Assembly: GCA_902560805.1 (NCBI GenBank)
Contig: CACENW010000003.1
Coordinates: 62,001 to 126,000 of the forward strand
Source: an uncultured Pelagibacteraceae bacterium
Lineage (GTDB): Bacteria; Pseudomonadota; Alphaproteobacteria; Pelagibacterales; Pelagibacteraceae
DNA: 64,000 nt
Reading direction: 5' to 3'
Shown: positions 44,507 to 54,334 of the stretch, in pieces
How positions within the stretch are numbered: position 1 is the stretch's first letter
Layout of the letters: each line of letters begins with the position of its first letter
Program-made: the position numbers and the translations under genes
Notes under the pieces: generated by a model
Told to the model about the DNA's origin: nothing
Databases searched by the model: none
What the model saw: the letters and a program-made list of their open reading frames with translations, nothing else

Positions 44507-44838
44507 TGACAAAAACTTATTTTTTTTTGATTGGAGCTGTATTCTTTGAAGTAGCTGGTACATTGCTATTGCCTATTACAAAAAATTTTACAAAACTTTT
44601 GCCAACATTTGCATTAGCAATTTTTTATTTAACTGCATTTTATCTTTTAACCTTTGTTATGAACAAACTTCCTGTCTCTATTGTTTATGCAACTTGGAGT
44701 GGACTTGGTATATTTACTATAGCAATATTTGGTTATATTTTTTATAAACAAACATTGAGTTGGCAAGCAATACTTGGAATGTTTCTAATTGTCATTGGTG
44801 TAATCTTGGTAAATATTTATACTGGAAAAAGCTTTTAA
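44506..44838 (+). CDS. SMR-family small multidrug/guanidinium exporter
   Basis: A 110-residue protein with four transmembrane helices. The essential membrane glutamate is in FFEVAGTLLLP, where EmrE has Glu14, and the later YATWSGLG is the typical loop-3 region. It works as an antiparallel dimer exchanging protons for cationic compounds. It starts at the last base of the prpE stop codon and is therefore co-translated. The ligand is unknown; quaternary amines and guanidinium are possibilities in the family. Confidence 0.9.
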   Translation: MTKTYFFLIGAVFFEVAGTLLLPITKNFTKLLPTFALAIFYLTAFYLLTFVMNKLPVSIVYATWSGLGIFTIAIFGYIFYKQTLSWQAILGMFLIVIGVILVNIYTGKSF

Positions 44839-44840
44839 TA

Positions 44841-45557
44841 TTAATTAATTTTTTTTTTAAACTTTAATATAAATAAATTTTTTAAAGTTCTAAAAATTTC
44901 AATTCTGGGAATTTTAGAATTACCTTTTGTTCTATCTTTAAAAATAATAGGTATTTCTTTAGCAGAAAAACCTCTAATGAAAATTTCATGAATAGTTCCC
45001 ATAAAAAAACTATAACCTTTGGTTTTAACTTGATTTAAATTGAAATTTCCTAGTTTTTTTAAATTAAAACCTCTGTAAGAAGTTGTAAACTCATTACAAT
45101 CAAATTTAAAAAAACTTTTAATAAACAAATTTCCATATTTGCTTAAAATTAATCTTTTTCCTTTCATAAGACATTTTCCACCTACCGTATATCTTGATCC
45201 AATAACTACCTGATAATTATGCAAGTTATTTACAAAATTAATTAACTCATTTGGATCGTGCGAAAGATCTGCATCCATAGTAATAAGATAATCATAATTA
45301 TTTTTTAAAGCATAATTATAAGCCTCTTTATGTGCACTATCTAAACCTAATTTTTCATTTCGTTTTATTAGAAAAAGGTTTTTTAATTCTTTTTGCATAA
45401 ACAAAATTTTTTCTGAGGTTCCATCTGGCGAACTATCATCAATTATTAATAGATCTGGTTTAAAATTTTGTTTCATTACTGAATTTACCAAATCATCAAT
45501 ATTATCGGCTTCGTTATATGTTGCTGTAAAAACTAATATTTTTTTGTTTAAACTCAT
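44841..45557 (-). CDS. Polyprenyl-phosphate mannosyltransferase-like GT2 enzyme
   Basis: A 238-residue soluble GT2 enzyme of the DPM1 type: FTATYNEADNIDDLV, DDSSPDGTSE, then the DxD region MDADLSHDP near residue 97, and FKDRTKGNSKIP near the C-terminus, a stretch shared with dolichol-phosphate mannose synthases. It would make a polyprenyl-phosphate hexose for surface glycans. It lies convergent with the SMR gene and divergent from the epimerase-like gene. Confidence 0.88.
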   Translation of the reverse strand: MSLNKKILVFTATYNEADNIDDLVNSVMKQNFKPDLLIIDDSSPDGTSEKILFMQKELKNLFLIKRNEKLGLDSAHKEAYNYALKNNYDYLITMDADLSHDPNELINFVNNLHNYQVVIGSRYTVGGKCLMKGKRLILSKYGNLFIKSFFKFDCNEFTTSYRGFNLKKLGNFNLNQVKTKGYSFFMGTIHEIFIRGFSAKEIPIIFKDRTKGNSKIPRIEIFRTLKNLFILKFKKKIN

Positions 45558-45572
45558 TATATAAATATATCA

Positions 45573-46529
45573 GTGAAAAAGTTAGTTGCAATTATTGTTG
45601 GAGGAACAGGACAATTCGGTATTATTACATCAAAATTTTTATTAAAAAAAAATTATAAAGTAATAATTACATCAAGATCACTTTCAAAAAAAAAGCTTCT
45701 TCAGAAGAATAAAGATTTGAAGTTTTATAAACTAAATATTTACAGTGAAAAAAAAGTTAAAGATTTATTGATAAATATTAAACCAAATATTGTTTTTTAT
45801 TATGCCGCGCAGAGTTCAGTAGCTAAGTCTTTTTTTAAAAAAAAGGAAACTTATAAATCAAATGTAATTGGATGTAAAAACTTTCTAAAAATTATTAAAG
45901 AAACAAAATTAAATTGTAAATTTGTTAATGCAGCATCAAGTGAAATGTATGGAAAAATCAAAAATAAAATAAACATTGAAACAATAAAAAAACCGGTTAA
46001 TCCGTACGGTTATTCAAAGTTAAAATCATTTAAAATCACAAAAAAATACAGACAAAAATATAATATTAATTCATATAATGCTGTTATATTTAACACTGAA
46101 TCATATTTTAGAGATAAATCCTATTTAATTCCAAAAATTTGTTTTGCAGCAATAAATGCAAAAAAATATAATAAAAAAACTAAATTTGGGAATCTTAATA
46201 TTTCTAGAGAATGGAATTGGTGTGATGAACAAGTAAAATATCTTCTAGAATTCCTAAAAAAAAAACCACAAGATTTTATTTTATCTAATGGAAAAAGTTT
46301 CTCAGCATTACAAATGCTTAAGTTTGCATTTAATTATATTAATCTAGATTATAAGAATTATGTTATTTTTAATCATAAAAAATATTTAAGAAACAAAGAA
46401 ATTATGGAAAAAAAATCTAATTACATAAAATGTCTAAAACGTAATAAGATTAAAAGGAGAAACAATATCTTTGGTGAAAAAATAATTAAAAATTTAATAA
46501 AATATTATTTAGAAAAAAAATTAATATAA
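45573..46529 (+). CDS. GDP-mannose 4,6-dehydratase-like SDR protein
   Basis: A 318-residue short-chain dehydrogenase of the extended class. It has the NAD(P) motif GGTGQFG at residues 10-16, a catalytic Ser/Glu in AASSEMYGKI and YGYSKLKS with the Tyr-x3-Lys pair. GNLNISREWNWCDEQVKYL aligns with the GNLxAxRDW region of GDP-mannose dehydratases. The start is GTG. The region is exceptionally AT-rich and rich in lysine and asparagine. The sugar nucleotide is inferred. Confidence 0.75.
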   Translation: MKKLVAIIVGGTGQFGIITSKFLLKKNYKVIITSRSLSKKKLLQKNKDLKFYKLNIYSEKKVKDLLINIKPNIVFYYAAQSSVAKSFFKKKETYKSNVIGCKNFLKIIKETKLNCKFVNAASSEMYGKIKNKINIETIKKPVNPYGYSKLKSFKITKKYRQKYNINSYNAVIFNTESYFRDKSYLIPKICFAAINAKKYNKKTKFGNLNISREWNWCDEQVKYLLEFLKKKPQDFILSNGKSFSALQMLKFAFNYINLDYKNYVIFNHKKYLRNKEIMEKKSNYIKCLKRNKIKRRNNIFGEKIIKNLIKYYLEKKLI

Positions 46530-46557
46530 TTTAATTTCCTATATTAAATAATTTAAA

Positions 46558-48300
46558 ATGCACATATTAATAATAAATTCAATTTTCTTAATAATATCAT
46601 CTATTTTATTATCTTGTATAGGAAATTTTTTTATAAGAAAAAATTTTTTTTATAATTTTACATTTGGATGGCTATTTGCATCTTTAATACTTTGTATAAC
46701 AGGATACTTCTATCCAAACTACAGCCGAGAAATAATTTTTATATTAATTCTATTTTCAATATTCTCTCAGTTAGAAATACAAAAAAATTATTTAAAAAAT
46801 ATTTATTTTAAAATTTCAAATAATAAAAAATTTTTTATTTTTTTAATAATTTCTTACATAATTTTTATAGATAAAAGTATTTTTTTTTATGAGTTTATAA
46901 ATAATAGTACCATTCACCATGGCATGTCATTAGAACTTCTAACGGCAGATTATTCTGGAACTTTAAAATTTCCTCATCACTATCCATTTTCTATAGGTCC
47001 TTATCATCTATTAAGTAATTCTACATTAGCATCTCTTAACATATTCTCAATTATGCCAAATATGCACCTAATAACTGAAACTAAATTCTTTATTACTATT
47101 TTTTATTTTTCCTACTTTATTTATGTAAATTCAAAAAAAAAAATAAATTTTAAAATTATTTTTTCTATCACTTTAGTTTCTTTATGTTTTCTGGGCGAGA
47201 TAAATCAGAATTATGATTTTGGTTCCATGTATTTATTTTTTGTGCTCACTATTGTTTTGATGACAATTATTTTTGAAAATCAGTATGATAAAACTGAAAG
47301 AATAGCTTTATTTGTTTGTTGTTTAATATTTTTAATCAATAATAAAGCAACAATTGGCTATATCTATTTTCCCGTATTATTTTATTTGTTCTTAAAAAAT
47401 AAATTTTTATTTAAAAAAGTTCATATTTTAGTTTTATTATTACTTACGTTTTTAATTCATTTAAACATTATTTTGATGCCAAAAAATAATTTTTTAAAAG
47501 CTGCATCGGAATTTCATTTTGTTAGCCCATTTAAAAATCAATCAATAATGAGTTTTTCAAGATATTTGTTTCCTTTTGTTGATGGTGTAGAAATTAAAAT
47601 TATTGATAATTTAAATGAAAAATACTTAGCCAGTGATACATACAGCAAATTTAATGAAAAATTAAAAAATCTTGCAAAATCTGAGGGCGGTAAGGTTGAT
47701 GCTGAATTATTTAGCAAAAGAATTTTTAAAAGTAGTTTAATAATTTTTTTTGTAATATTTAAATTTTATGTAATTTTATTTTACCTAAATAATAAATTGT
47801 ATAAAAATAAATTTAAAAATGAAATAAACATAATTTTAGTTACTTCAATTATTGGATGGCTTATTGTAAGAAATCAATCATACTATTCTGTAAATTGGCA
47901 AAGTAATATTTATTTTGCTATTTCTTTATTTACTTTTTTCTACTTGTTGAAATACATTTTAGTTACGAAAACAAATAAATTATTAATTTTAATATTGCTT
48001 ATATATGGTGTTGCAAACTTTTATTATTCAAAACCAAATTACTTATTTGATGAAAGTTATTATGCTAAAAGTAAAAAATATCATTATCTGCTAACAGCCG
48101 ACATGGAAAATTGTCTCGATAAAAAATTTGATATATTTAAACCAAATAATTTTACAATTTTATCATCAATAATTTTATCAAAAGGCATAAAGCTTTATTG
48201 TCCTGATTTTAGAAAAGTAGAAAAATTAAATAGATTTGAAGTTTTCGATGAATATTTTAGACATAGAGCAAAACCAAATTTAGTGGGAAAATTCAAATAA
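46558..48300 (+). CDS. Polytopic membrane protein of the surface-glycan cluster
   Basis: A 580-residue protein with about eleven or twelve hydrophobic helices and one larger loop around residues 320-390. I do not recognise a family motif; the layout (many helices, a central hydrophilic loop, and glycan-synthesis neighbours) would suit a lipid-linked-sugar glycosyltransferase or O-antigen polymerase. It follows the GMD-like gene by 28 bases and overlaps the convergent dihydroorotase gene by eight. Base composition is among the most AT-rich in the window. Confidence 0.55.
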   Translation: MHILIINSIFLIISSILLSCIGNFFIRKNFFYNFTFGWLFASLILCITGYFYPNYSREIIFILILFSIFSQLEIQKNYLKNIYFKISNNKKFFIFLIISYIIFIDKSIFFYEFINNSTIHHGMSLELLTADYSGTLKFPHHYPFSIGPYHLLSNSTLASLNIFSIMPNMHLITETKFFITIFYFSYFIYVNSKKKINFKIIFSITLVSLCFLGEINQNYDFGSMYLFFVLTIVLMTIIFENQYDKTERIALFVCCLIFLINNKATIGYIYFPVLFYLFLKNKFLFKKVHILVLLLLTFLIHLNIILMPKNNFLKAASEFHFVSPFKNQSIMSFSRYLFPFVDGVEIKIIDNLNEKYLASDTYSKFNEKLKNLAKSEGGKVDAELFSKRIFKSSLIIFFVIFKFYVILFYLNNKLYKNKFKNEINIILVTSIIGWLIVRNQSYYSVNWQSNIYFAISLFTFFYLLKYILVTKTNKLLILILLIYGVANFYYSKPNYLFDESYYAKSKKYHYLLTADMENCLDKKFDIFKPNNFTILSSIILSKGIKLYCPDFRKVEKLNRFEVFDEYFRHRAKPNLVGKFK

Positions 48301-49600
48301 ATCTAATTGGTTTTCCAGAAGGTTCTCCGATAATTTCTCCATTTTTCATTTTAATTTTGCCTGCAATGATAGTGTGAGTAGGTGTTCCTTTAAATTTAAA
48401 TCCATTAAATGGAGACCATTTACATTTACTCTCAATATTTTCATTTTTAATTTCAATTGTTTTGTTCATATCCACAATTGTAAAGTCAGCATCATATTCT
48501 TCTTTGATGAAACCTTTGTTTTTAATACCAAAAATTTTAACTGGATTTTCACAAACAAAGTTCATCAGTTGATTTAAACTTAGCTTTCTGTCATTAATAT
48601 GATTTAACATCACAGGCATTAAAGTTTGAACACCTGGCATCCCTGAAGGAGTATTTGGATAAACTTTATCTTTATTTTCTTTTAAATGAGGCGCATGATC
48701 TGATCCAATAGTATCATTAAAATTATTTCTAACTCCGTACCATAATCTATCATAATGAGATTTGTCTCTTAATGGTGGGTTCATTTGAGCATATGTTCCA
48801 AGTTTGTCATAACAATCTGGAGCATAAAGAGTTAGATGCTGAGGAGTTATCTCAAAAGTAATATTGCCTTTATGCTGAGAAAGAAAATCAATTTCTTCTT
48901 TTGTTGTTATATGAAGAACATGAGCTTTTTTGTTATGTTTTTCTGCAATTCGAACTATTCTTCTAGTTGATGCTATAGCACATTCTGCACTTCTCCATAC
49001 TGGATGTGTGTGAACGTCTCCTTCTTTAATTAATTTTTTATTAATTTTTAATATCGCTTCATCTTCAGAATGAACTGCAACGACTTTGGAGGCATTTTGA
49101 AAAACCTTATCTATGTCATCCTCCTCAGCAACTAATAAATTACCAGTCGAGGATCCTGCAAAAAGCTTAATACCACAGCATCCTTCCAAATCCTTTAAGC
49201 TAGCTAAATCGTCTGCGTTGTCAGCAGTTGCACCAAAGTAAAAACCGTAATTGCAATACATTCTATTTTTAGCGAGATCTAATTTTCTTTGAAACTCTTT
49301 CATGTTTGAAGTTGGAGGGTTAGTGTTTGGCATTTCAAATACACTAGTAATCCCACCTGCTATCGCTGCCCTACTACCTGAATGAAGATCTTCAGTATCA
49401 GTTGATCCAGGTTCTCTGAAATGTGTTTGAGTATCTATACAACCAGGTAAAACTGTTTGACCCACAGCGTCAATTGTCTCTTTTGCTTCATACGAAATTT
49501 GACCAATCTTTTGAATTTTTCCATCTTTTATTGCTACATCGACATCTTTTAACTCACCATCGATGTAACATTGTCCATTTTTAATTATAAGATCTAACAT
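48293..49600 (-). CDS. pyrC: Dihydroorotase, class I (amidohydrolase superfamily)
   Basis: A 435-residue metal-dependent amidohydrolase. The first metal pair is in DTQTHFREPG, the bridging carboxylated lysine in CGIKLFAGSS, histidines in VLHIT and HSEDE, and the catalytic aspartate in GSDHAPH. These are the class I dihydroorotase landmarks for pyrimidine synthesis. Allantoinase and hydantoinase share the fold, but FREPG followed by the E-M-P-N-T-N-P-P motif favours dihydroorotase. No other pyrimidine gene is adjacent. Confidence 0.87.
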   Translation of the reverse strand: MLDLIIKNGQCYIDGELKDVDVAIKDGKIQKIGQISYEAKETIDAVGQTVLPGCIDTQTHFREPGSTDTEDLHSGSRAAIAGGITSVFEMPNTNPPTSNMKEFQRKLDLAKNRMYCNYGFYFGATADNADDLASLKDLEGCCGIKLFAGSSTGNLLVAEEDDIDKVFQNASKVVAVHSEDEAILKINKKLIKEGDVHTHPVWRSAECAIASTRRIVRIAEKHNKKAHVLHITTKEEIDFLSQHKGNITFEITPQHLTLYAPDCYDKLGTYAQMNPPLRDKSHYDRLWYGVRNNFNDTIGSDHAPHLKENKDKVYPNTPSGMPGVQTLMPVMLNHINDRKLSLNQLMNFVCENPVKIFGIKNKGFIKEEYDADFTIVDMNKTIEIKNENIESKCKWSPFNGFKFKGTPTHTIIAGKIKMKNGEIIGEPSGKPIRFI

Positions 49601-49643
49601 TTTGAGAAATTGTTATTATATTACTATCTATAATTAATCAATT

Positions 49644-50531
49644 ATGAATATAAAAAACGTTTATATTTTAAATGACAGAGCAATTCTTTATATTAATGGA
49701 GAAAATGCAAAAGAGTTTCTTCAAAATATTATTAGTAACGACATAAACAAAGTAAGTGATTTAAATAGTTGTTTTAGTTCATTGCTAACGCCCCAAGGTA
49801 AATTTTTATATGAATTTATGATTGTAAAACATAAATCCGGATATCTTTTAGATTGTGAAAAACCTCAGGCAGAAGAATTGTTCAAACAATTATCCCTATA
49901 TAAGCTAAGATCAAAAGTTGAAATTCTTAATTTGAGTAATGAATTTGTAGTAGCAGCATTTTCTCTTGAAAAATTCTTAACTTTTGACAAAACAAAAGAT
50001 CAACCTGGATGTACAATTAAATATAGAGAAGATCCAATCTTTTTAGATCCAAGAAATAAACAATTAGGTGCAAGATTAATTATTAATTTAGAAAAACTTT
50101 ATTTATCCTTAAAAAAATTAGATCTAAAAGATGCAGATATTAATGAATACTATTCTCTAAGTCATAAACTAGGAGTAGTTCCAAAAGATTTAAATAAGTT
50201 ACAAGACAAATTATTTGGTATTGAATGCAACTTTGAAGAACTAAATGGAATTGATTTTAAAAAAGGTTGTTACGTAGGCCAAGAAAATACAGCTAGAATT
50301 AAATTAAAAAATAAACTTTCAAAAAGATTGATGCCCATAAACGTAATTAATGGAAAATTAAATGAAGGAGAAAGTATTTTTAATAATGAAAATGAAATAG
50401 GTAAAGTATTAATAAATAGTAATTACCCTTTTGCTTTAATCAAATATTTAGACGAAAACTTTGACGAAAAAGTTGAATTTAAAACTAAAGAAGCTTCAAT
50501 ATGCATAATAAAACCTGATTGGATTAGTTAA
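49644..50531 (+). CDS. ygfZ: YgfZ/GcvT-like folate-dependent iron-sulfur maintenance protein
   Basis: A 295-residue protein of the GcvT fold. The invariant KGCYVGQE motif (about residues 208-215), with its essential cysteine, marks the YgfZ/Iba57 family, which uses tetrahydrofolate to help assemble or repair certain iron-sulfur clusters. The N-terminal FLQNIISNDIN is also typical. It ends 12 bases before the convergent tRNA-Leu. Confidence 0.92.
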   Translation: MNIKNVYILNDRAILYINGENAKEFLQNIISNDINKVSDLNSCFSSLLTPQGKFLYEFMIVKHKSGYLLDCEKPQAEELFKQLSLYKLRSKVEILNLSNEFVVAAFSLEKFLTFDKTKDQPGCTIKYREDPIFLDPRNKQLGARLIINLEKLYLSLKKLDLKDADINEYYSLSHKLGVVPKDLNKLQDKLFGIECNFEELNGIDFKKGCYVGQENTARIKLKNKLSKRLMPINVINGKLNEGESIFNNENEIGKVLINSNYPFALIKYLDENFDEKVEFKTKEASICIIKPDWIS

Positions 50532-50542
50532 AAATTTAATTT

Positions 50543-50628
50543 TGGTGCGGTCGGAGAGACTCGAACTCTCATGGACTTGGTCCACACGGCCCTCAACCGT
50601 GCCTGTCTACCAATTTCAGCACGACCGC
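50543..50628 (-). tRNA. tRNA-Leu (anticodon GAG)
   Basis: An 86-base class II tRNA with an encoded CCA. The acceptor stem GCGGTCG (5') pairs with CGACCGC (3'), the D arm contains TGGTAGACAGGC, and the anticodon stem CACGG/CCGTG encloses TTGAGGG, giving GAG. A variable arm typical of Leu (TGGACC/AAGTCCA region) and a T arm with GAGTTCGAGTCTC follow. Anticodon GAG reads CUC and CUU codons. Confidence 0.96.
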
Positions 50629-50638
50629 GATATGTCTC

Positions 50639-50667
50639 ATAATAAATGAATGACAAGTATGTTTCAA
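50639..50667 (-). promoter_or_regulatory. Sigma-70 promoter of tRNA-Leu
   Basis: On the minus strand TTGAAA (50667-50662) is followed after 17 bases by TATTAT (50644-50639), ten bases before the 5' end of the mature tRNA. Part of it lies within the short gap shared with the divergent nadA leader. Confidence 0.7.
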
Positions 50668-50683
50668 ATTGGTAAAAAACTTC

Positions 50684-51673
50684 ATGGAATTTACACAAGA
50701 AGTACGTAAAGCAACAGATCCAATTTACCAAAAAATTTCAAAGGTGATACCTGAGATAGAATGGTCAGTGCATGCACCATACATACATAAGATTAATAAA
50801 TTAAAGAAAGAAAAGAACGCAGTAATTTTAGCTCACAACTATCAAACACCAGAAATTTATCATGGTGTTGCTGATTTTTCTGCAGACTCACTTGCGCTGG
50901 CTATAGAAGCTTCAAAAACTTCTGCAGATATAATTCTTATGGCAGGTGTTCACTTTATGGCTGAAACTGCAAAATTAATGAACCCTGATAAAAAAGTTAT
51001 TCTTCCTGATATGGATGCTGGCTGTTCTTTATCATCATCAATTACAGGTAAAGATGTTAGGTTATTAAAAGAAAAATACCCAGGTGTTCCTGTTGTATCT
51101 TATGTTAATACTTCTGCTGAAGTAAAAGCTGAAACAGATGTTTGTTGCACGTCAGCAAACGCAGTAAAAATTGTTAAATCTCTTGGAGTTAAAAAAGTTA
51201 TATTTTTACCTGATGATTACCTTGCAAAGTACGTTGCATCTCAGACTGATGTAGAAATTATATCTTGGAAGGGAATTTGTATAGTACACGACCAATTTAA
51301 TAAAAAAGAAATTGAAGATGTTAGAAAAAATAATCCTGGAATAAAAATTATTGCTCATCCAGAATGTCCACCAGATGTAATCGAGGCAAGTGATTTTGCA
51401 GGATCTACTTCTGGAATGATTAAATATGTAAAAGATAATCAACCAAAAAAAGTAATGATGGTTACTGAATGTTCAATGAGTGATAATATTCAAATTGAAA
51501 ATCCTAATGTAGATTTTGTTAGACCATGCAATATGTGTCCACATATGAAAAAGATCACTTTACCAAAAATTTTAGATTGTTTGGAAAACGAAACTGGCGA
51601 AATTATTATGGACAAAGAAACAATTGAAAAAGCCAGAATATCTGTTGAAAAAATGGCAGCCATTGGCAGATAA
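50684..51673 (+). CDS. nadA: Quinolinate synthase A
   Basis: A 329-residue [4Fe-4S] enzyme that condenses iminoaspartate with dihydroxyacetone phosphate to quinolinate for NAD. Cluster cysteines are in MDAGCSLSS, DVCCTSANAV and PCNMCPHM. The N-terminal LAHNYQTPE and DSLALA motifs bind substrate. The frame opens with TTG at 50669; the ATG at 50684 (MEFTQEVRK) is chosen. It lies four bases before nadC, the next pathway step. No nadB is adjacent. Confidence 0.95.
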   Translation: MEFTQEVRKATDPIYQKISKVIPEIEWSVHAPYIHKINKLKKEKNAVILAHNYQTPEIYHGVADFSADSLALAIEASKTSADIILMAGVHFMAETAKLMNPDKKVILPDMDAGCSLSSSITGKDVRLLKEKYPGVPVVSYVNTSAEVKAETDVCCTSANAVKIVKSLGVKKVIFLPDDYLAKYVASQTDVEIISWKGICIVHDQFNKKEIEDVRKNNPGIKIIAHPECPPDVIEASDFAGSTSGMIKYVKDNQPKKVMMVTECSMSDNIQIENPNVDFVRPCNMCPHMKKITLPKILDCLENETGEIIMDKETIEKARISVEKMAAIGR

Positions 51674-51677
51674 TTAA

Positions 51678-52511
51678 GTGTCAAAAATTAAATTAAGCAA
51701 AGAATTTATTAAAAGTACAGTTAAGTTAGCACTAAACGAAGACCTTTATCCTTCAGGAGATATCACCTCAGCCTTAATTGATAATGATAAGATCGTAACT
51801 CTTAAATTAATATCAAATCAAAATGCAGTTATTGGTGGATTATTGTTTGCTAAGCAAAGTTTTTCATTAATCGATAATAAAATAAAATTTATTATCAAAA
51901 AAAAAGATGGTTCAAAAATTAAAAAAGGTTCTTTGGTTGCTTTAATTAAAGGTAGGGCAAAAAATATTTTAATCGCTGAAAGAGTTGCTCTAAACTTTTT
52001 GTCACATATATCTGGGATAGCAACTAAAACAAATCAATTTGTTAAATTAGCTGGAAAAAAATCTAAAATTTGCTGTACGAGAAAAACAATTCCAAACCTT
52101 AGAGTAATTCAAAAGTATGCTGTTAAGTTAGGAGGTGGCACCAACCATAGATTTAATTTAAGTGATGAGTATTTAATCAAAGATAATCACATTGCCAGTT
52201 CAGATTTAAAAAAATTAGTTATTAAGGCAATTGAAAACAAAAAGGGAAAAAAAATTACAGTAGAGGTTGATACAATTGAACAACTTAGATCAATTCTAGG
52301 ATTGAAGTTTAATACTGTTCTACTAGATAATATGAATATCAAAAATTTAAGAAATGCAGTTAAAATTGCAAAAAAATTTTACGAAACTGAAGCTTCAGGA
52401 AATGTTAATTTAAAAACTGTTAAAGCTATTGCCTCAACTGGCGTAAATAGAATTTCTGTAGGAAGCATTACACATAGTGCTACTGCAGTTGACTTTAAGC
52501 TAGAAATTTAA
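51678..52511 (+). CDS. nadC: Nicotinate-nucleotide pyrophosphorylase (quinolinate phosphoribosyltransferase)
   Basis: A 277-residue enzyme that converts quinolinate and PRPP to nicotinate mononucleotide. Key pieces are NFLSHISGIATKTN, CTRKTIPNLRVIQKYAVKLGGG (substrate-binding Arg, Lys and His nearby), HRFNLSDEYLIKDNH and the EVDT motif; the C-terminus has ISVGSITHSATAVDF. The start codon is GTG. It is translationally close to nadA and overlaps the convergent pyrophosphohydrolase gene by four bases. Confidence 0.95.
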   Translation: MSKIKLSKEFIKSTVKLALNEDLYPSGDITSALIDNDKIVTLKLISNQNAVIGGLLFAKQSFSLIDNKIKFIIKKKDGSKIKKGSLVALIKGRAKNILIAERVALNFLSHISGIATKTNQFVKLAGKKSKICCTRKTIPNLRVIQKYAVKLGGGTNHRFNLSDEYLIKDNHIASSDLKKLVIKAIENKKGKKITVEVDTIEQLRSILGLKFNTVLLDNMNIKNLRNAVKIAKKFYETEASGNVNLKTVKAIASTGVNRISVGSITHSATAVDFKLEI

Positions 52512-52879
52512 CTTACAAACTTAGATAAATCTGGTTTAAAATAATTAGGACCTTTCATAACTTTTCCAGCTTCATTATAAATAGGTTTTCCATTTTCATC
52601 TAACTTGCTCATGTTTGAATTTTGAACTTCCTCAAAACATTTATCCAAATCTATTCCAAAAGCATGCCCTGCACCATATGTTACATACAAAATATCTGTA
52701 AGTGCATCAGCAACTTCCTGTAGATCTTTATTATTCATAGCCTCAGTAAGCTCTTCTAACTCTTCTTTAATTAGATCTATTCTTAATTTATTTATCTTAC
52801 TAGTGCTAAAAGATGGCTTAGTTTTAACATCTTGACCAAAGGTTTTCATAAAAGTTCCAACTTTACTAAAATTCGACAT
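52508..52879 (-). CDS. MazG-like nucleoside triphosphate pyrophosphohydrolase
   Basis: A 123-residue all-alpha NTP-PPase. The metal-binding motif E-E-x2-E (EELEELTEAM) and the partner ADALTDILYV with its aspartates match the MazG/PRA-PH fold. The N-terminus contains FMKTFGQDVK, as in phage/bacterial MazG-like proteins annotated as phosphoribosyl-ATP pyrophosphohydrolase-like. It probably cleaves a nucleotide, but substrate choice is unknown. The start has a strong AGGAGG ribosome site. Confidence 0.85.
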   Translation of the reverse strand: MSNFSKVGTFMKTFGQDVKTKPSFSTSKINKLRIDLIKEELEELTEAMNNKDLQEVADALTDILYVTYGAGHAFGIDLDKCFEEVQNSNMSKLDENGKPIYNEAGKVMKGPNYFKPDLSKFVS

Positions 52880-52945
52880 ATTCCTCCTGTAAGTTATTTA
52901 AAATTTATTGTATGAATATAATTATTTGTACTTAAAAATTAATCA

Positions 52946-54334
52946 ATGAAATTAAGAAAAGAATTTGACAGTATTGGAAGTATAAATGTACCTAATGATA
53001 AATACTGGGGCGCATCAACGCAGAGATCTAAAAAATTTTTTAATATTGGTAAAATTTTAGTTAATATTTCTATAATAAAATCTATTGCTATTATCAAAAG
53101 ATCGGCAGCTATAGTTCATGCCAAAGATAAATTAATTAGTGGTAAAATTTCAAAAGCAATTATCAAAGCTTCTGACGAGGTAATTAAAGGAAAATTAGAT
53201 GAAAATTTTCCTTTAAAAGTTTGGCAAACAGGTTCTGGTACTCAAACAAACATGAATGTGAACGAGGTAATTGCTAATAGAGCTATTGAATTTTTAAGAG
53301 GAAAAAAAGGAACTAAGAAACCTGTGCATCCAAATGATCATGTGAACAAATCTCAATCTACTAATGACGTTTTTCCAACTGCAATGCATATTTCTGTGGC
53401 CACACAAACTTTAAATAAAATGTTGCCAAATTTAAAAATCTTAGAAAAAGAATTGAAAAGAAAATCTATAGAATTTAAAAAAATAATTAAAATTGGAAGA
53501 ACACACCTTCAAGACGCAACTCCGTTATCTCTTGGCCAAGAATTTTCAGGATATCATGCTCAATTAAATAAATGTATTGAAAGAATTGAGTATGCTTTAA
53601 GAGAAATACTATTTCTCGCACAAGGTGGTACAGCTGTAGGTACGGGAATAAATTCAAAAAAAAATTTTGATAAAAAAATTATTAAAGAAATTTCAAAATT
53701 TACTAAAATAAAATTTAAACCTGCTCCAAATAAATTTGCCGAACTTGCAGCACACGATGCAATAGTAAATTTTTCTGGAACATTAAATACATGTGCTGTT
53801 GCACTTATGAAAATTTCAAATGATATAAGATTTTTAGGCTCGGGGCCTAGAGCTGGATATGGAGAATTGATATTACCTGAAAATGAACCTGGCTCTTCAA
53901 TAATGCCTGGAAAAGTCAATCCAACTCAATGCGAAGCTGTTACCATGGTATGCGCAAACGTTATTGGAAATCATAATGGAATAACAATGGCAGGATCACA
54001 TGGACATTTTGAACTTAATGTATTTAAGCCATTAATTGCCCACAACATTTTACAATCAATCGATTTATTAGCTGACAGTACAAAAAATTTTGCTCTTTAT
54101 TGTGTTAGGGGAATTAAAGCTGATAAAAAAAAAATTAAAGATCATTTAGATAACTCGTTAATGTTAGTAACAGCTTTGGCTCCACATATTGGTTATGATA
54201 ATGCCGCGAAAATTGCTAAAACAGCTTTAAAAAATAATACTACACTTAAACAGGAAGCATTGAAAACAGGATTAATTAATGAAAAAGACTATGAGAAAAT
54301 AGTTGATCCTAAAAAAATGATTTATCCTGCATAA
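52946..54334 (+). CDS. fumC: Fumarate hydratase, class II
   Basis: A 462-residue TCA-cycle enzyme that hydrates fumarate to malate without an iron-sulfur cluster. The fumarase/aspartase signature [11 protein letters not shown] is near residue 318, and [27 protein letters not shown] and [10 protein letters not shown] complete the active site. Length is normal. It converges on the AsmA-like gene with a 13-base overlap. Confidence 0.97.
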   Translation: MKLRKEFDSIGSINVPNDKYWGASTQRSKKFFNIGKILVNISIIKSIAIIKRSAAIVHAKDKLISGKISKAIIKASDEVIKGKLDENFPLKVWQTGSGTQTNMNVNEVIANRAIEFLRGKKGTKKPVHPNDHVNKSQSTNDVFPTAMHISVATQTLNKMLPNLKILEKELKRKSIEFKKIIKIGRTHLQDATPLSLGQEFSGYHAQLNKCIERIEYALREILFLAQGGTAVGTGINSKKNFDKKIIKEISKFTKIKFKPAPNKFAELAAHDAIVNFSGTLNTCAVALMKISNDIRFLGSGPRAGYGELILPENEPGSSIMPGKVNPTQCEAVTMVCANVIGNHNGITMAGSHGHFELNVFKPLIAHNILQSIDLLADSTKNFALYCVRGIKADKKKIKDHLDNSLMLVTALAPHIGYDNAAKIAKTALKNNTTLKQEALKTGLINEKDYEKIVDPKKMIYPA

